Part shown: in pieces, positions 9,279-18,172 of the stretch
Layout of the letters: each line of letters starts with the position of its first letter
Position numbering within the stretch: the stretch's first letter is position 1
From: VXPQ01 sp965117025
GTDB taxonomy: Bacteria > Bacteroidota > Rhodothermia > Rhodothermales > VXPQ01
Reading direction: 5' to 3'
Length of the DNA: 64,000 nt
Assembly: GCA_965117025.1 (NCBI GenBank)
Contig: OZ220746.1
Span: forward strand, 496,001-560,000
Notes under the pieces: model-generated
Database searches by the model: none
The model's input: the letters and a program-made list of their open reading frames with translations, nothing else
Told to the model about the DNA's origin: nothing
Translations under genes and position numbers: made by a program

Positions 9279-9797
9279 TCAGGCAACAGCCCGGGGATAA
9301 TTCTCTTCGTCGTTCCTCCCTGTATCTTTCGCCTGTCGGAGTTCATGAATGGCGACAGCGGCATAATAGATCGTGAGCAATCCGCTCAGGGGTATCACCG
9401 TATACACATATCCGATAGGGAGTTGAAAGGCGGCCGAAAGCTGGTTGAGATCGAGCGTAACGTAGACGAGCCAGCCACCGCCGAATATCAAGGCGATCAA
9501 CGAGAAAACAATAATCGTTCCATAGGCGAACACCTCGACGGTACGTCGCTTCTGCGCTCGAAAACGCCGTACCAGAACGTCAATGCCCAGGTGCGCCCGC
9601 AACCGAAGCGCATAGGCCGCTCCCAGCAGACTAATCCAGATAAGCAGATAGCTGGCCAGTTCTTCGGTGTATGAACTGGGACTGTTGAGTATGTATCGCG
9701 TAGCCACCTGCCACGAGACAGTCACAACCATGACGCTCATCAATACGATGAGAAACCAGGAAAGGCTTTTGTCGATGATACGGGTCAGTTTTTGCAT
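9279..9797 (-). CDS. dctQ: TRAP transporter small membrane subunit
   Basis: The 172-residue protein has four predicted membrane helices, and the early region Q-V-A-T-R-Y-I with the following E-E-L-A-S-Y-L-L-I-W is typical of DctQ. DctQ binds DctM in the inner membrane and is needed for transport. The gene starts five bases after the stop of dctP and precedes dctM, the standard TRAP order. No unusual feature is seen. Confidence 0.92.
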   Translation of the reverse strand: MQKLTRIIDKSLSWFLIVLMSVMVVTVSWQVATRYILNSPSSYTEELASYLLIWISLLGAAYALRLRAHLGIDVLVRRFRAQKRRTVEVFAYGTIIVFSLIALIFGGGWLVYVTLDLNQLSAAFQLPIGYVYTVIPLSGLLTIYYAAVAIHELRQAKDTGRNDEENYPRAVA

Positions 9798-9802
9798 ACG
9801 CC

Positions 9803-10861
9803 TTAAGGTAATACGTGCGTTTCGTCCACGGATTGCTCCACTGCGGATGAAGGCCGGTCAAGGATCTTTTCGGCCCATATGCCCAATTCCGTCCCTCGGA
9901 TCGCTTCGTACAGGGGAAGAACCGCTTCCTGGAAAGGGGTTTTATCCGGACGAATCACGGTTACTCCAGCCTCTTCGACAGCACGCAAGGCAGCCTCGGT
10001 GGCTTCCTGCCAAAGTTGTCGCTGATGCACGACAGACTCCGCTACGGCCTGCTCCACCCAGGCTTGCTGTTGATCTGTAAACTTGTTCCAGGTGTGTGTA
10101 CCGATGAGCAGGACATCCGGCGGCGCGGCATGCTCGTCAAGGGTATAATAGCGTGCCTGTTCGTAATGCCTGGAGCCATAAAAGTTGGGGGGATTGTTCT
10201 CCGCACCGTCTACAACACCTTGCTGAAGCGCCGTGTACAACTCACCATAGGCCATCGGCGTAGCATTCGCTCCGAGCATGTTGATGGTCTGGATCGAGAG
10301 ATTGCTGCGCATCACGCGAATCTTCAGCCCGCTCAGATCCTCGGGGGCTTCAACGGGTCGATCATGGATGTAAAAGCTGCGAAAGCCGGCATCGTAATAA
10401 CATAACCCGCGGATTCTGTACGGCTCGCCTTGCAGCAGGATATCCCGCCCGGTATCGCCTTCAAGGGTTTCCCAAAGATGCGCCTGATCCCGAAACAGAT
10501 AAGGCAAACTGTAGACCCCCATTGCCGGTACGAAATTCTCAATCACGCTCGAGGCCACTTTGGCCATATCGAGGGTGCCGAGTTGCAGCAGCTCCACCGA
10601 TTCGCGCTCGTTACCAAGCTGGCCGCTCGGATATATCTTCACCTGCATGGTCCCATTGGAAAGCTCCTGCAGGCGGTCTCCCATGTAGGCCATTCCCTGG
10701 TGCACCGGGTGCGTCGCATCCAGGATATGCGCCAAACGTAACTCCATGACGTTTTGCTGCTCGCGGCAACCGATGCCAGACAGCAGAAAGAACCCCGTCA
10801 CCCCGAGAATCTTCAGAAAATCCACGTATCCGGAATATGTGGTCTTCATCCAGCGGGCCAT
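9803..10861 (-). CDS. dctP: TRAP transporter solute-binding lipoprotein
   Basis: This is the substrate-binding subunit. The N-terminus is a lipoprotein signal (hydrophobic stretch ending L-L-S-G-I-G-C), so it is probably tethered rather than free in the periplasm. Body motifs fit the DctP family: the start of the mature part (L-R-L-A-H-I), G-L-K-I-R-V-M-R-S containing the Arg that in this family clamps the substrate carboxylate, and Q-Q-G-V-V-D-G-A-E-N. The ATG at 10859-10861 is used; the longer frame to 10897 is unlikely to be translated and an ATG at 10849 is also possible. With kdgF and the reductase upstream, an alginate-derived uronate is the likely ligand. Confidence 0.9.
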   Translation of the reverse strand: MARWMKTTYSGYVDFLKILGVTGFFLLSGIGCREQQNVMELRLAHILDATHPVHQGMAYMGDRLQELSNGTMQVKIYPSGQLGNERESVELLQLGTLDMAKVASSVIENFVPAMGVYSLPYLFRDQAHLWETLEGDTGRDILLQGEPYRIRGLCYYDAGFRSFYIHDRPVEAPEDLSGLKIRVMRSNLSIQTINMLGANATPMAYGELYTALQQGVVDGAENNPPNFYGSRHYEQARYYTLDEHAAPPDVLLIGTHTWNKFTDQQQAWVEQAVAESVVHQRQLWQEATEAALRAVEEAGVTVIRPDKTPFQEAVLPLYEAIRGTELGIWAEKILDRPSSAVEQSVDETHVLP

Positions 10862-10941
10862 GTCGCGAAGAAATGCTCCTTGTGCCGTTAATATCAAGAG
10901 GTACGCACGTCGAATCAGGGAGGAGATGTGATTATCGGCGT

Positions 10942-11301
10942 CTATGTGCTCTCAAGAAAACTCTCGCGAGCAGGCGTGAACACATCGATCAGGCATCCCT
11001 CTTCCAAAGCAAGGGCCCCGTGCTGAACTTCGGGTGGAATAAAAAAGCAGTCTCCTTTTTTGAGCACTTCTTTCTTTCCATCGATTCGGACCTCGAAAGA
11101 GCCGGATTCGACATAGGTAACCTGGCGATGCGGGTGATTATGCAGTACGCCCACCGCGCCCTCTTCAAAACGCACCCGTACAAGCATGAGCCGGTCATCA
11201 TACCCCAGAATCTGCCGGGTAATCCCTTCATCCGGGGATTCCCATGTGACATCGTCGCTTTTGATAAAAAGACGGTTTGCCGGGGTATGCGAATCCATCA
11301 T
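10942..11301 (-). CDS. kdgF: KdgF-like cupin (unsaturated uronate to ketouronate)
   Basis: KdgF converts 4,5-unsaturated uronate monomers released by lyases into the open-chain 5-keto form (DEH from alginate). The 119-residue single cupin has the metal-site pattern H54-x-H56, with Q60 and a late H94 (P-P-E-V-Q-H-G-A), matching the two His, Gln and His set of KdgF. No signal peptide is present, so it is cytoplasmic. It lies between the SDR gene and the TRAP genes, which suits processing of freshly imported monomers. The assignment rests on motif and context; other small cupins share the fold. Confidence 0.82.
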   Translation of the reverse strand: MMDSHTPANRLFIKSDDVTWESPDEGITRQILGYDDRLMLVRVRFEEGAVGVLHNHPHRQVTYVESGSFEVRIDGKKEVLKKGDCFFIPPEVQHGALALEEGCLIDVFTPARESFLEST

Positions 11302-11367
11302 ATAAAGAGGTTTCGTATGTATATCAATGTAGTTAAAGGCTCCTAAACGGAATCCAAAGAGGTCCGG

Positions 11368-12126
11368 TCAGATGAAATACAGCCCGCCATTGATCTCCAC
11401 CGATTCGCCGTTGATATATGCAGAGGCATCGGAGGCCAGAAAGACGACTGCATTGGCCACATCCGCCGCCTCGCCTTCACGCCCCACGGCCGTCTTTGCG
11501 GCCACGGTTTTACGAACCGCATCGGGCGTAAACGTATCGTGAAACGTGGTATTGATCAGTCCCGGCGAAACACAATTGGCCCTGATTCTACGGGGACTCA
11601 ATTCCTTGGCCAGCCCCCGCGTCATGGTGAGCACGCCGCCTTTCGACGTGGCATAGGCTATCGACCCGCCGCCGCCGCCATCCCGCGCGGCCAATGACGA
11701 CAGGTTGACAATAGATCCCCCATCAGGCATGTACGGTAACGTCGCCTTTGTCACCAGAAAAACACTCTTCAGGTTCACATCCATCACTTCGTCCCAGAAT
11801 GCTTCATCCATCTCGAGTACTTTCTTCCGGGCAATCAATCCGCCTGCATTATTCACGAGAATGTGAATGGGGTTGCCCAGAGCGCCGATGGTTTCTGCGA
11901 CAAGGCGCTCGACATCGGCGGCCCGGGAAACATCGGCCTGAATGGCTACTGCCTTCCCGCCTCGCTGCACGATCGCCGCAACGGTCGCCTCCGCTTCTTC
12001 CTTGCTGGAGCGGTAATTGACCGCAACAGAAGCTCCGCTTTCGGCAAGTTTGCATGCAATAGCCTTTCCGATATCGCGTCCGCCGCCGGTTACAATGGCT
12101 ACTTTGTCCTTCAGATCACCGTACAT
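11368..12126 (-). CDS. SDR oxidoreductase, probable DEH reductase
   Basis: This 252-residue short-chain dehydrogenase has the nucleotide-binding T-G-G-G-R-D-I-G (13-20), N-N-A-G (92-95) and the catalytic Ser143/Tyr158/Lys162 set (Y-A-T-S-K). In alginate pathways an SDR reduces 4-deoxy-L-erythro-5-hexoseulose uronate (DEH) to 2-keto-3-deoxygluconate. Position between PL17 and kdgF makes that the best guess; a FabG-like role cannot be excluded on sequence alone. A good ribosome site (GGGAGG) lies seven bases before the ATG, unusual in this window, and a short upstream ORF overlaps the start. Confidence 0.85.
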   Translation of the reverse strand: MYGDLKDKVAIVTGGGRDIGKAIACKLAESGASVAVNYRSSKEEAEATVAAIVQRGGKAVAIQADVSRAADVERLVAETIGALGNPIHILVNNAGGLIARKKVLEMDEAFWDEVMDVNLKSVFLVTKATLPYMPDGGSIVNLSSLAARDGGGGGSIAYATSKGGVLTMTRGLAKELSPRRIRANCVSPGLINTTFHDTFTPDAVRKTVAAKTAVGREGEAADVANAVVFLASDASAYINGESVEINGGLYFI

Positions 12127-12181
12127 GAAACACCTCCCGCCTTATCTCCAGGACATCATAAGATCTATCCTTTTGCGGCAT
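12116..12181 (-). CDS. 21-codon leader ORF overlapping the SDR start
   Basis: An ATG at 12179-12181 follows a near-perfect ribosome site (AGGAGGT at 12186-12192), the strongest noticed in the operon. It opens a 21-codon frame ending in TGA at 12116-12118, eleven bases past the first base of the SDR ATG in another frame. The predicted peptide is charged (M-P-Q-K-D-R-S-Y-D-V-L-E) and has no signal or membrane segment. It may be a translational-coupling leader for the SDR or a real small protein. No homology can be claimed. Confidence 0.4.
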   Translation of the reverse strand: MPQKDRSYDVLEIRREVFHVR

Positions 12182-12243
12182 AATTACCTCCTGATGTGAT
12201 TTACAACGAAAATGACTGGACGAAGCAGAGGGTTTTCAATCTG

Positions 12244-14451
12244 TTATTCATCCGATGGCTCGACAGGTTCATCCATGAACTCCACCTTGAAGTTGCCCGT
12301 CCACACGTATGTCTCTCCGCCAAAAGAAACAGTGTGTTCTGTCGTCTCGGACAGCAGCCCATTGTTCACCATCACACGCCAGAAAAGGCCACCCTCGCCT
12401 TCAATCTCGATGACACTGGCCTGGTCGTTATGTCCTATCACGCGTACCTCGCCAATCCGGGGACGAGCCTGTAGAGACCGTTCCCGGGCCTCATTGAAAT
12501 ATCCGTGCGGCTCGATGACGGAAGCGAACAGATGATCCTGGCCATGCTGCCGTATGATCAGCATGGGCTCAGTCCGCAGATTGAAGCCCGGGTCGTTGGC
12601 GCCTATGCGCCCTAAAAGCACCTCCGCGCCAGGCATCCCCGCCGAGATGATAGAGTAGTACCGATGACCGTCCAGCCAGGTAAAACGGATGGTTTCGTCG
12701 GTTGCGGCGCGGGCAATCTCCCAGATGTGCTGATACCCGGCATCTCCGCCGAGAGGTTGGAGCATCCCGGTGTGTGTCTGGTAATCGAAACTGGACGTGA
12801 TGGGCTGCCCTGAGTAATGAAACGGATAATCGTACTGGTGCATCTCGTCACTTTCCAGCCGGAAAAGATCGACAACGACCGGGTACGGCAACCTGTCCTG
12901 CTTAATCAGCAGCATCGTACGCTGCATTCCGACCCCCTCATAATGCGTGTCGGCGCGCGCACTCATTACTTTCACCTGCGCTCCCTCGCCATCGAAAAAA
13001 TGGCGCTGACCGGAAGTCGCTTCGGCGGCATCTTCGTCCCCAAGATTCTGCGTCAAGCCATCCACCGCTACCGTGTTATGCGCGACGGTCTGCATTGCAT
13101 AGGAGTTGTTCTCGGGCAGGTAACGCCCTCCGAATTTAGGCTCGATATTGATCCACCGGCCAAAGCCATAGTCATTGATCACCTCACGCCCCTGATCAAA
13201 GAAGATGAAGTGCAACTTGTCAAAATGGCCATGTCCGCCGCCATGCACGCCATACTTCATCAGCAACATGGATTCATCCTGCCCCCCGCCCATGCGCAGA
13301 ATGCCGAGTCCACCCTGTTCGCCGTCATGACCGTCGGTGAATTCGATCGATGGCCAGTTCATATCAGGCGGCGTATCCAAAGCGGCATAGTCACGGGCTA
13401 CCTCCAGCCCCGAACCATTCAGGATCACCCGATTCTGAATCCGGGCAATACCGAGCAAGCTTTCATCCGCGCCGTACTGGTCGTATGTCAATGCATTCGC
13501 CAGAACAACTTCCGGCGCCGCGACATCCATGGTCCGGGAAGCATCGTTGATGGGAGGAAAAATGCCGTTGGGAAAAGCCGTCTGAACGGCCGAATAGTGG
13601 GCTTTGCGAAGAATCTGGTCCCGGTAATCATAGATGCCTGCCTCGGGCTGCACGCGATGCACCGCCTCGGCAAAATAAAAGAAGGGCATGAGGGCATAGC
13701 GGATATAGTAAGGCCCTTCCATGTAATAGCCGTCGGGTGAAAAGAGCAAGTCGAGTTGCGCCAGAAAACCGCCCTCTCCGTCCAATTCCGTACCGTGCAA
13801 CGCCTTGTCGACAAGCGTCTGGTCGTCCATCACGTACGCGATCATGCCGACGGCGGCTACGGCCCAGGTGCCGTGATTATGAATCCGGTTGAATTCCTCT
13901 TTATTGCGTACGGAGAACCATTCCGCCATCGGGCGAAAGATGTGGGCTTCGAAGCGCGCGCGTTCTTCCTCGGAAAGCCATTCGTAGACGCAATCGTACG
14001 CGATGCTGGTATGAACAAGCCAGACCTCTTCATTGAGTGTCTGGTGAAATATCTTACCGGGTTTTTGATTCCGTGCCAGCGGGTGCGGACCGAGCGTGGG
14101 ATACAAAACGGCGTATTCCTCCAGCATATCCCGCACGAACGCAGCGTACTTCTCTTCCCGGGTAATGCTATAGAGCAGCCCGGCGTATCGCATCTCCCGG
14201 TAATTCTGCTTGTGCCGCTCGTGCTCGTAGCCGCCCGCTTCGCCCGGAAGCGGCACTTCTATAGGCTGCGAAAAAGCCTCTTCCAGCGTCTCCCTGGCCA
14301 GTGCAACGGCATTGTCGAGCAACTCGTACTTGCCCAGCGCATCCCGTATTTCAGCGGCTTCTTCCTGGTTAATAAAGATACCTGCATGTTGCGCTGCGCC
14401 ATGCTCGACGACGAACAAAAGGAACAGGCCAACGAGAAAAAATCGATGCAT
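12244..14451 (-). CDS. PL17-type oligoalginate lyase (heparinase II/III fold)
   Basis: PL17 enzymes are exolytic lyases that release unsaturated monomers from alginate oligomers. From the ATG at 14451 the protein has a signal peptide ending near A-A-Q, an alpha/alpha toroid and a C-terminal beta-sandwich. Recognisable residues are the N192-H193-G-T-W pair, the Tyr-rich E-G-P-Y-Y near 249, H407-G-H409-F-D-K in the metal-binding part, and A-H-N-T-V. Their spacing matches known PL17 active sites. No T9SS tail, so it is probably periplasmic. A TTG at 14484 would extend the N-terminus by 11 residues. It is the first gene of the minus-strand operon and supplies the substrate for KdgF. PL15/PL39 are less likely alternatives. 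Confidence 0.87.
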   Translation of the reverse strand: MHRFFLVGLFLLFVVEHGAAQHAGIFINQEEAAEIRDALGKYELLDNAVALARETLEEAFSQPIEVPLPGEAGGYEHERHKQNYREMRYAGLLYSITREEKYAAFVRDMLEEYAVLYPTLGPHPLARNQKPGKIFHQTLNEEVWLVHTSIAYDCVYEWLSEEERARFEAHIFRPMAEWFSVRNKEEFNRIHNHGTWAVAAVGMIAYVMDDQTLVDKALHGTELDGEGGFLAQLDLLFSPDGYYMEGPYYIRYALMPFFYFAEAVHRVQPEAGIYDYRDQILRKAHYSAVQTAFPNGIFPPINDASRTMDVAAPEVVLANALTYDQYGADESLLGIARIQNRVILNGSGLEVARDYAALDTPPDMNWPSIEFTDGHDGEQGGLGILRMGGGQDESMLLMKYGVHGGGHGHFDKLHFIFFDQGREVINDYGFGRWINIEPKFGGRYLPENNSYAMQTVAHNTVAVDGLTQNLGDEDAAEATSGQRHFFDGEGAQVKVMSARADTHYEGVGMQRTMLLIKQDRLPYPVVVDLFRLESDEMHQYDYPFHYSGQPITSSFDYQTHTGMLQPLGGDAGYQHIWEIARAATDETIRFTWLDGHRYYSIISAGMPGAEVLLGRIGANDPGFNLRTEPMLIIRQHGQDHLFASVIEPHGYFNEARERSLQARPRIGEVRVIGHNDQASVIEIEGEGGLFWRVMVNNGLLSETTEHTVSFGGETYVWTGNFKVEFMDEPVEPSDE

Positions 14452-14509
14452 TGCAGACCAAAAGCGATCGTACTGAGAAAACAAAACCTGATTCGGAAAG
14501 GGCAGTGAT

Positions 14510-14539
14510 ATAATACATCATACATATTAACAAAGCCAA
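14510..14539 (-). promoter_or_regulatory. Candidate promoter of the alginate operon
   Basis: On the minus strand TTGGCT (14534-14539) and TATTAT (14510-14515) are separated by 18 bases, a good -35/-10 pair about 60 bases before the PL17 ATG. The surrounding 50 bases are clearly richer in A and T than the flanking genes. No other equally good promoter was seen between the PL17 gene and gntR. Confidence 0.4.
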
Positions 14540-14604
14540 CCTTTAGGGGGATTATGTGGAAGGAAAAGCGGTACGGGCAATTCTTCTGAACAAGAACCAG
14601 TGCA

Positions 14605-15897
14605 CTACTCTCCCATCTCCAGTCCCACTTCCTTCGGGTAACATACGAACGGCTTCACTACCACTTCCCCAAGCGAAGCAACCGTCGTAGCCTCAACCGT
14701 TTGGGAAAGCTCCCGTACGCCCCCGTGTCTATCGAGCACATGCACCGAATCCCGCACGTGTTCGTAGGCAAGATGGCGCGTGTCGTCCCGGATCAGATAA
14801 CATTGGGCGTTTTCTGAAGCGCAATCGGCATCGCTCAACCCCTTGCTTACGAGCCATGCTGCGATGCGGTCTGTCCATGCTTCTACCTGCTCCTGCGACG
14901 GGAGGTCGGACAGAAAAGTAACGCGAAAGAAATCCCGTTCGATAAACCGGCGGCAGAGATCTGCCAGGATGCGGTCCGGATGGCGCATACATGCTTTCAT
15001 GCAGTGCATGACATCCACATCGTCGATCCGGCAGAAATGCTCCCGGACATCTTTCCGCCGTATATCGTCGAGCGTCAGATTATTCGTCAGGAAAAAGAGC
15101 AGGGAAGGCGAGCAAAATCCGTCCAGGCTTTTCGAATCCCGCGCAAGGTGTTCGCGCATCCGCCCGAAAGCGGTGCGCAGGAGCCGGTCCCCCGCGACGA
15201 CGGTTTTGTGCAGGTAGACTTGCCAGTACATCAGCCGCCGGGAAATGATATAATTTTCGATCGCGTAGATGCCCTTGGCTTCGATGACGATACGGGAATC
15301 CGGACCGCCCTCCTGCGGATGCACCCGCATGGTCTTGATGATGCGCTCTACGCCCACATCCCCCTCTACGACGCCCGTATAAAAGGAATCGCGCCGCAGG
15401 AAATCCAGGCGATCCATATCCAATTGACTGGAAACGAGCTGGTGAAAAAAAGGACGTTCGTACGTACCGTCGAATATCTTCAGCGCAAGGTCCAGGGCGC
15501 CCTCGAAGCGTTCATTGAGCGAAACCATGAGCTCCCGGCTCATGTTTTCATGACGATAACCGTCAATAAAGGTATGTTCCAGTACATGGGAGAACGGGCC
15601 GTGTCCGATGTCGTGCAGCATTGCCGCCGCTTGTGCGGCAATGGATTCTTCGGGCGATATGGGCGTTCCCTTATCGGCAAGGTTCGAAAGGGTGTCCTGT
15701 ATGAGAGCCATGGCGCCGAGCGCATGACCGAACCTCGTATGTTCGGCGCCGGGGAACACGAGATGTCCTATCCCCAGTTGGCGGATGCGCCGCAGGCGCT
15801 GCATTTCCGGTGTTCCGATCAAGTCCATAAGGATATTTTTCGGAACGGAGATGAACCCGTGCACCGGATCGCAGAATATTTTGAATCGACTTACCAT
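14605..15897 (-). CDS. HD-domain phosphohydrolase (dGTPase/SAMHD1-like)
   Basis: The product, ~430 residues from the ATG at 15895-15897, begins F-K-I-F-C-D-P-V-H-G-F-I, the usual start of this family. It carries the metal-binding HD set: H-T-R-F-G-H-A-L-G, then H-D-I-G-H-G-P-F-S-H. Relatives hydrolyse nucleoside triphosphates, some of them dGTP; the exact substrate is unknown. A TTG start at 15966 would add a poorly conserved extension and is rejected. It is divergent from the deacetylase-like gene. Confidence 0.87.
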   Translation of the reverse strand: MVSRFKIFCDPVHGFISVPKNILMDLIGTPEMQRLRRIRQLGIGHLVFPGAEHTRFGHALGAMALIQDTLSNLADKGTPISPEESIAAQAAAMLHDIGHGPFSHVLEHTFIDGYRHENMSRELMVSLNERFEGALDLALKIFDGTYERPFFHQLVSSQLDMDRLDFLRRDSFYTGVVEGDVGVERIIKTMRVHPQEGGPDSRIVIEAKGIYAIENYIISRRLMYWQVYLHKTVVAGDRLLRTAFGRMREHLARDSKSLDGFCSPSLLFFLTNNLTLDDIRRKDVREHFCRIDDVDVMHCMKACMRHPDRILADLCRRFIERDFFRVTFLSDLPSQEQVEAWTDRIAAWLVSKGLSDADCASENAQCYLIRDDTRHLAYEHVRDSVHVLDRHGGVRELSQTVEATTVASLGEVVVKPFVCYPKEVGLEMGE

Positions 15898-15983
15898 GGA
15901 TTGCGTGGCATGATGCGTTTCGATAAGAACGCCCGGACGATCTGCCTGCTCCAAACTTCGAGACAAGTTACAACCTTGTTACA

Positions 15984-17447
15984 TTGTCATTCTTGCGAAC
16001 GGACGTGATCGTTTCACGAGGGACCCATATTGCCTGTTGCGTCGACGTGGCGCCCGACTTTGCGTCCCGGGCGAAATACGCCCTGCGGATGCTGCTGACG
16101 CCGCTCGGATTGGAGCCACGCTGGATCTCGCCTGATGCCCTCGCCGACATGGCGCCAGCCGATGCTCCGGTGTTGTATTACGGACGGCATGGGACTACGC
16201 CAACGGATCCGGGCCTGATTCCGTGTACCCATGCGCCGGACGCAGACGTTTTTCTTGCGGGAACGTCTCCTTTCGAGGCGAAGGATGCCACCACCTGCGA
16301 GATCGAGGGGGTGTCCGTCCCGGTTTGTTTTGCCGACGAAAACGGACGTCCGGATATAGTTGCTTCCACATTCCTGTGGCTGAGTGGTTGGCAGGAGCGG
16401 GCGGCGGAAAGACGGGATGAGCACGGGCGCGTTCCATTTGCAGCCTCGCTGCCAGCCCGGTTCGACACGGCCTGCTTTCCTGTAGTGGACGCCTATCGCG
16501 TATGGTTGGCCGAACGGCTACGGGCCGGGGGCGTACCGATCTCGCCTCGCCGGTGGGCGGGCAGCGATTGGGCGTTCTGTTCCACCCACGACGTGGATTA
16601 CGGAAGGAAATGGCGCCCCGGTATTCTGTATCGCGAAGGAATAGCCTATTTCGTGCAGAATCACCGAGGGGAATCCTTCCCGGAACGCTGCCGGCGTCTC
16701 GGGCGCGTAGCCCGCCAGATGCTCAAGGGAGATCCGTTCCGGCGTTCGATCCGGGAAATTCCTCGCGAGGTTGTTTCGCGTGGCGGAACCGCTACGTTCT
16801 TCGTAAAAGCGGGCGCCGGCCACCCGCGTGACACAAGGTATCGTCTCGGTTCGCCTTTCCTGATAAACTGGATGGCCCGGATTTCGCAAGAAGATTTCGA
16901 GATCGGCCTGCACCCTGCGTACCGCGCTATCGACGAGCCGGATCGCTTCGGACTCGAGAAGAAACAACTGGCAAAGGCATTGGAACAGGTGGGCACGCCT
17001 CCTCCCATATCGGTGCGGCAGCATTATCTCCGGTTCGATCCGGTGACCACGCCCCGGCTGCAGGCAGCGCATGGTTTCCGCATAGACAGCACGCTGGGGT
17101 TTGCCGAACACGAAGGGTTCCGGCGCGGCACGTGCCTGCCGTTTCAATTATACGATCTCAAGGAAGACCGTCCGCTGGATGTGTGGGAGATGCCGCTCAC
17201 CGCGATGGATTCTACGCTGTTCGGATATCGCGGGCTGGATCCCGAAGAGGCTATCCGGACGACATCCGGCCTGATGGAGACATGCCGCCGGTACGGGGGC
17301 GCGTTCGTGGGGCTGTGGCATCCGGTGCTGGGGGACGAAATCGATTTTCCGGGCTGGGAAAGGCACTTTCTCGCAGTGCTGGACGAGGCGAAGCGGGAAG
17401 GCGCCTGTATCATGGGACTGGCGCAGGCGCTGGGCAAGTGGGAATGA
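15984..17447 (+). CDS. Polysaccharide deacetylase-like protein
   Basis: The ~487-residue protein has an N-terminal region of unknown function and a NodB-type region from about residue 190. It contains S-T-H-D-V-D, where the paired Asp residues and nearby His resemble the deacetylase metal site, and later I-G-L-H-P-A-Y and L-W-H-P-V-L. Proteins of this class (DUF7033 plus polysaccharide deacetylase) often sit with polysaccharide or cell-wall genes in Bacteroidota. The start is uncertain: a TTG at 15984 gives the longest frame and a GTG at 16005 is an alternative; neither has a clear ribosome site. No signal peptide is visible. Confidence 0.75.
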   Translation: MSFLRTDVIVSRGTHIACCVDVAPDFASRAKYALRMLLTPLGLEPRWISPDALADMAPADAPVLYYGRHGTTPTDPGLIPCTHAPDADVFLAGTSPFEAKDATTCEIEGVSVPVCFADENGRPDIVASTFLWLSGWQERAAERRDEHGRVPFAASLPARFDTACFPVVDAYRVWLAERLRAGGVPISPRRWAGSDWAFCSTHDVDYGRKWRPGILYREGIAYFVQNHRGESFPERCRRLGRVARQMLKGDPFRRSIREIPREVVSRGGTATFFVKAGAGHPRDTRYRLGSPFLINWMARISQEDFEIGLHPAYRAIDEPDRFGLEKKQLAKALEQVGTPPPISVRQHYLRFDPVTTPRLQAAHGFRIDSTLGFAEHEGFRRGTCLPFQLYDLKEDRPLDVWEMPLTAMDSTLFGYRGLDPEEAIRTTSGLMETCRRYGGAFVGLWHPVLGDEIDFPGWERHFLAVLDEAKREGACIMGLAQALGKWE

Positions 17448-17481
17448 TGCGACCTGTTGAAACAGATGTGCGAAATAACCC

Positions 17482-18060
17482 CTACCCCTCCGCCTGAATA
17501 TATATCTCTGGCAGGTGGCGCCCGGTTTGCTCGTAATCCATCCCGTAGCCGATCAGAAAGCGGTTGGGCGCCCGGAACCCTACATACTCGAGAGGAACGT
17601 GCACACGGGCCGCTTCCGGCTTGTGCAGGAGCGTAGCGATACGGAGTGAGGCCGGCTCCTGCTCCATGATGCGTTCCATGAGATATGCCATGGTAAGTCC
17701 TGTATCCACAATATCCTCCACCACAATGACATGGCGCCCGCGCAGATCGATGCGAGCCACGCCTTCCCGTTCAATGATCTGACCGCTGGAGGTTTTCCCT
17801 TGCTCGTACGAAGACAGCCTCCGAAAATCCACCTCGCAATCTATCGTAAGCACACGCAGCAAATCGGCGAGAAACATGCAGGCGCCATGCAACACGCCGA
17901 TGAGCACCGGATTTTTTCTCGTGTAGTGCAAGGAAATCTCCTCCCCTATTTCGGCCACGCGGCGACGGATTCCATCGCGATCGATGTACACCTCGAAGCG
18001 CTCCCCCCGGCACAACACGGAAGTGTCTGAAAATCTGGAAAGATTAGACGTGTCGGGCAT
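17482..18060 (-). CDS. hpt: Hypoxanthine phosphoribosyltransferase
   Basis: The enzyme makes IMP or GMP from hypoxanthine or guanine plus PRPP (purine salvage, cytoplasm). The PRPP-binding motif V-V-E-D-I-V-D-T-G is intact near residue 110, and the C-terminal V-G-F-x-x-P-N-R-F-L-I-G-Y-G-x-D-Y is typical. Length (192) is slightly above the usual 180. It converges on the deacetylase gene and follows tilS; the tilS-hpt pairing is common in bacteria, which supports both names. Confidence 0.95.
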   Translation of the reverse strand: MPDTSNLSRFSDTSVLCRGERFEVYIDRDGIRRRVAEIGEEISLHYTRKNPVLIGVLHGACMFLADLLRVLTIDCEVDFRRLSSYEQGKTSSGQIIEREGVARIDLRGRHVIVVEDIVDTGLTMAYLMERIMEQEPASLRIATLLHKPEAARVHVPLEYVGFRAPNRFLIGYGMDYEQTGRHLPEIYIQAEG

Positions 18061-18172
18061 GGCAGGGCTGTGTTCTTGCAGAAACGATCCAGGGATACTC
18101 TGATTAAGTCCGCGAAGTTCAGAGACTGCGAGAAGCGGACTGGCAAGGAATGACGAAGCAATGTGGCAGGGT

